Assembly (NCBI GenBank): GCA_002345205.1
Contig: DDVI01000104.1
Location: 1-39,527, forward strand
Length of the DNA: 39,527 nt
Direction of reading: 5' to 3'
Source: Bdellovibrionaceae bacterium UBA2316
Lineage (GTDB): Bacteria > Bdellovibrionota > Bdellovibrionia > Bdellovibrionales > Bdellovibrionaceae
The first letter of the stretch is position 1. Every line of letters starts with the position of its first letter. Position numbers and translations under genes: made by a program. The notes below the pieces were generated by a model. The model had not been told where the DNA came from and searched no databases. It worked only from the letters and a program-made list of their open reading frames with translations. Of the stretch, positions 37,986-39,527 are shown piece after piece.

Positions 37986-39527
37986 GACGCGTCTTTTAAT
38001 TCGGCGAAAGCATTTGCCATTGGGATCGTATACACCGCGGGAGCGGGATAGTTCTGAGGCAGATGATACCGATCTCGATCTAGGTTTTGAATCGGTGCAT
38101 GGACTTGCAGTTCGATTGAGTCTTTAGTAACTTTGATTTGAATGGGATTGACGATAGCTTCTTTGGTCGTTGAAGGTTCTATTGTTTTGATATCGACCTC
38201 TACAAATTCTTTCGCACTTGGTTTTGTTTTTCCATTTAGGGCATAAGATAGTGCGTGAACAATTTTTTTGTTTAAAGGATCCCCAACGATAAGCTCTAGG
38301 CTTAGGTCATCCATTTCAGCTCGTCCATTCGGAAAGCGGCCAACAATTTGAATACCATTTTTGCCGAATAGTTCTGGATCTTTTTTTATAGCATTCTGAA
38401 CTTTTTCCGCGACGGATTTTATGTCTTTAAGGCCATAAGGTTTGATTCGAGGTGTTTGAGAATAAAACTGATTGTGTTGTCGAGACAGGAAACGATCGTA
38501 AGCGAACTCCGGCGCGTGTCCTTTCTGTATTTCGACCTCGATAAATTTTTTAGCTTGGAATACTTGATTGGTGATTACATCAAGTGCGTCTCTCGGTGAA
38601 ATTAGGCCATATGATTTTCTAAATAAAATTCCTTTTCGAATCCAGGCCTTGTCGCTAGCCGCAGAGTAGGCTGCGGCGATCAAATTTGAAAGTTTGGTTT
38701 GAAGATTTTCCGGCATTTTCGCAAAAACGGGTACTAGCGCATTGAAAAGTGCATCGTTTGACTGGGGCCTTTTGGTGGCATCGTGTACAAACTGTTCCCA
38801 GGCCTCGGTATCGTAAAGAGCAAGTCTAATTAACTGCCGTGCATCTCGGGAGGCGGTGAAGCCTGATACGGAGTTATTAACTTGGAAGTGCACATCACGA
38901 GCCGCTATAGGATTAAGTCCGAGTACCGTAGAAACTATTTCATCGGCAGACGCCGACGCAGTTGATTTCTTAGACGGACGTACATTAAGAGAAAAGTTCT
39001 CTAGGCCAGAATGTAGTTTATTTTCAAGCCAACGTACATCGTGCCGTTTTAATGAAGAAACCAACGCTAATTTCGGGTGCTTAAAGTCATTTGTTTTAAT
39101 CGTATAACGAGTTGGAGCTTCGTAATTATACTCCATTAAAACACTGTCTTTATGAAGAGGACGAACGGCTGAATACACTTCAACTTGAATTTCGGATGGA
39201 GTAATTCTTAAAAAGAGCGGATTGATCTGTGCCGCAAAGTGTGCCGTTGTTGTTGCCCACATAGCTTCTACAGTAAATTTTGATGGGAAAGGGTAAATCA
39301 GCATGGCTTTGTTAACGGCGGAGCTCATGTCATCTAATAAATCGTGCATTTCCGTATGGGAAATTCTTGAATCTAAATCAGTATCAGAAATTTTTGCACG
39401 ACCGTTTGGGAAACTACCAGTAATTGTAATAGAAGCTTGGCCTGTAAATTTATTTATATTGTCTTGCAATACTTTCTGAATCGCCTCGGCAACCGTGATA
39501 ATTTCCGCTGTCGAATAGTTGCCACGA
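37982..39527 (-). CDS. Protein of unknown function with internal duplication, 5' end outside window
   Basis: The frame stays open from the stop at 37982 to the right window edge, so the N-terminus is missing. At least 514 residues are visible. Two similar domains are seen. The N-terminal one contains VAEAIQKVL, ITGSFPNGRAKISDTDLD, LRITPSEIQVEVYSAV and NYEAPTRYTI. The C-terminal one contains VAEKVQNAI, IVGRFPNGRAEMDDLSLE, IKVTKDSIELQVHAPI and NYPAPAVYTI. A helical region joins them. Neither repeat resembles a family I know. A TTG at 39469 could be taken as a start but would cut the first repeat, whose homologous beginning lies upstream. Location and role are unknown. Confidence 0.7.
   Translation of the reverse strand, partial: RGNYSTAEIITVAEAIQKVLQDNINKFTGQASITITGSFPNGRAKISDTDLDSRISHTEMHDLLDDMSSAVNKAMLIYPFPSKFTVEAMWATTTAHFAAQINPLFLRITPSEIQVEVYSAVRPLHKDSVLMEYNYEAPTRYTIKTNDFKHPKLALVSSLKRHDVRWLENKLHSGLENFSLNVRPSKKSTASASADEIVSTVLGLNPIAARDVHFQVNNSVSGFTASRDARQLIRLALYDTEAWEQFVHDATKRPQSNDALFNALVPVFAKMPENLQTKLSNLIAAAYSAASDKAWIRKGILFRKSYGLISPRDALDVITNQVFQAKKFIEVEIQKGHAPEFAYDRFLSRQHNQFYSQTPRIKPYGLKDIKSVAEKVQNAIKKDPELFGKNGIQIVGRFPNGRAEMDDLSLELIVGDPLNKKIVHALSYALNGKTKPSAKEFVEVDIKTIEPSTTKEAIVNPIQIKVTKDSIELQVHAPIQNLDRDRYHLPQNYPAPAVYTIPMANAFAELKDAS

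Overview
This A/T-rich, gene-dense bacterial window comes from a Gram-negative (didermic) organism. It encodes KdsA, outer-membrane barrels (OmpP1/FadL-like and a TonB-dependent receptor), TonB/ExbB/ExbD and many signal-peptide proteins and lipoproteins. The mix (RecQ without HRDC, PPK1-SixA, the TIGR03545/TIGR03546 pair, lipoproteins with an FQNC lipobox, many secreted hypotheticals) is compatible with Bdellovibrionota or a related deltaproteobacterial-type lineage. That placement is an impression, not a proof. No rRNA, tRNA, CRISPR array, insertion sequence, integrase or prophage gene was recognised, and after start correction no gap exceeds 300 bases.

Layout. 1-2765 (+): orphan response regulator, short RecQ helicase and leucyl/phenylalanyl-tRNA-protein transferase. 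2766-4553 (-): a secreted hypothetical and a PilZ-domain membrane protein. 4679-7351 (+): polyphosphate kinase and SixA-type phosphatase. 7352-12921 (-): an envelope operon of DegT aminotransferase, KdsA, LPG-synthase-type membrane protein, TIGR03546 and TIGR03545. 13078-14635 (+): OmpP1/FadL-like barrel and a rhodanese, followed by a long hairpin element. 14777-19160 (-): CPXCG protein, M1 aminopeptidase lipoprotein and two secreted proteins.

19230-28103 (-) is the most interesting part. It is a tightly overlapping nine-gene locus: secreted beta-helix-like protein, TonB-dependent receptor, ankyrin lipoprotein, ExbB, ExbD, DUF3450-like protein, a TtpC-like periplasmic protein without its ExbB-type channel domain, TonB, and a TPR protein. 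It resembles the TonB2/TtpC systems of Vibrio and relatives, but TtpC appears reduced to its periplasmic part and an ankyrin lipoprotein is inserted. It probably energises uptake of one specific ligand, with the beta-helix protein as a candidate surface partner.

28260-39527: a large Ig-like-repeat lipoprotein (-), type II sulfide:quinone oxidoreductase (+), an endonuclease/exonuclease/phosphatase-fold protein (+), an alpha/beta hydrolase (-), a SleB-like hydrolase (+), CstA and NDH-2 (+), and a 5'-truncated protein with an internal duplication (-).

Several leaders in the second half carry perfect 9-bp inverted repeats close to the ribosome binding site. Two of them have mutually exclusive pairings, and two share the motif TTARGATTC/GAATCYTAA. 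They are candidates for shared cis-regulation.
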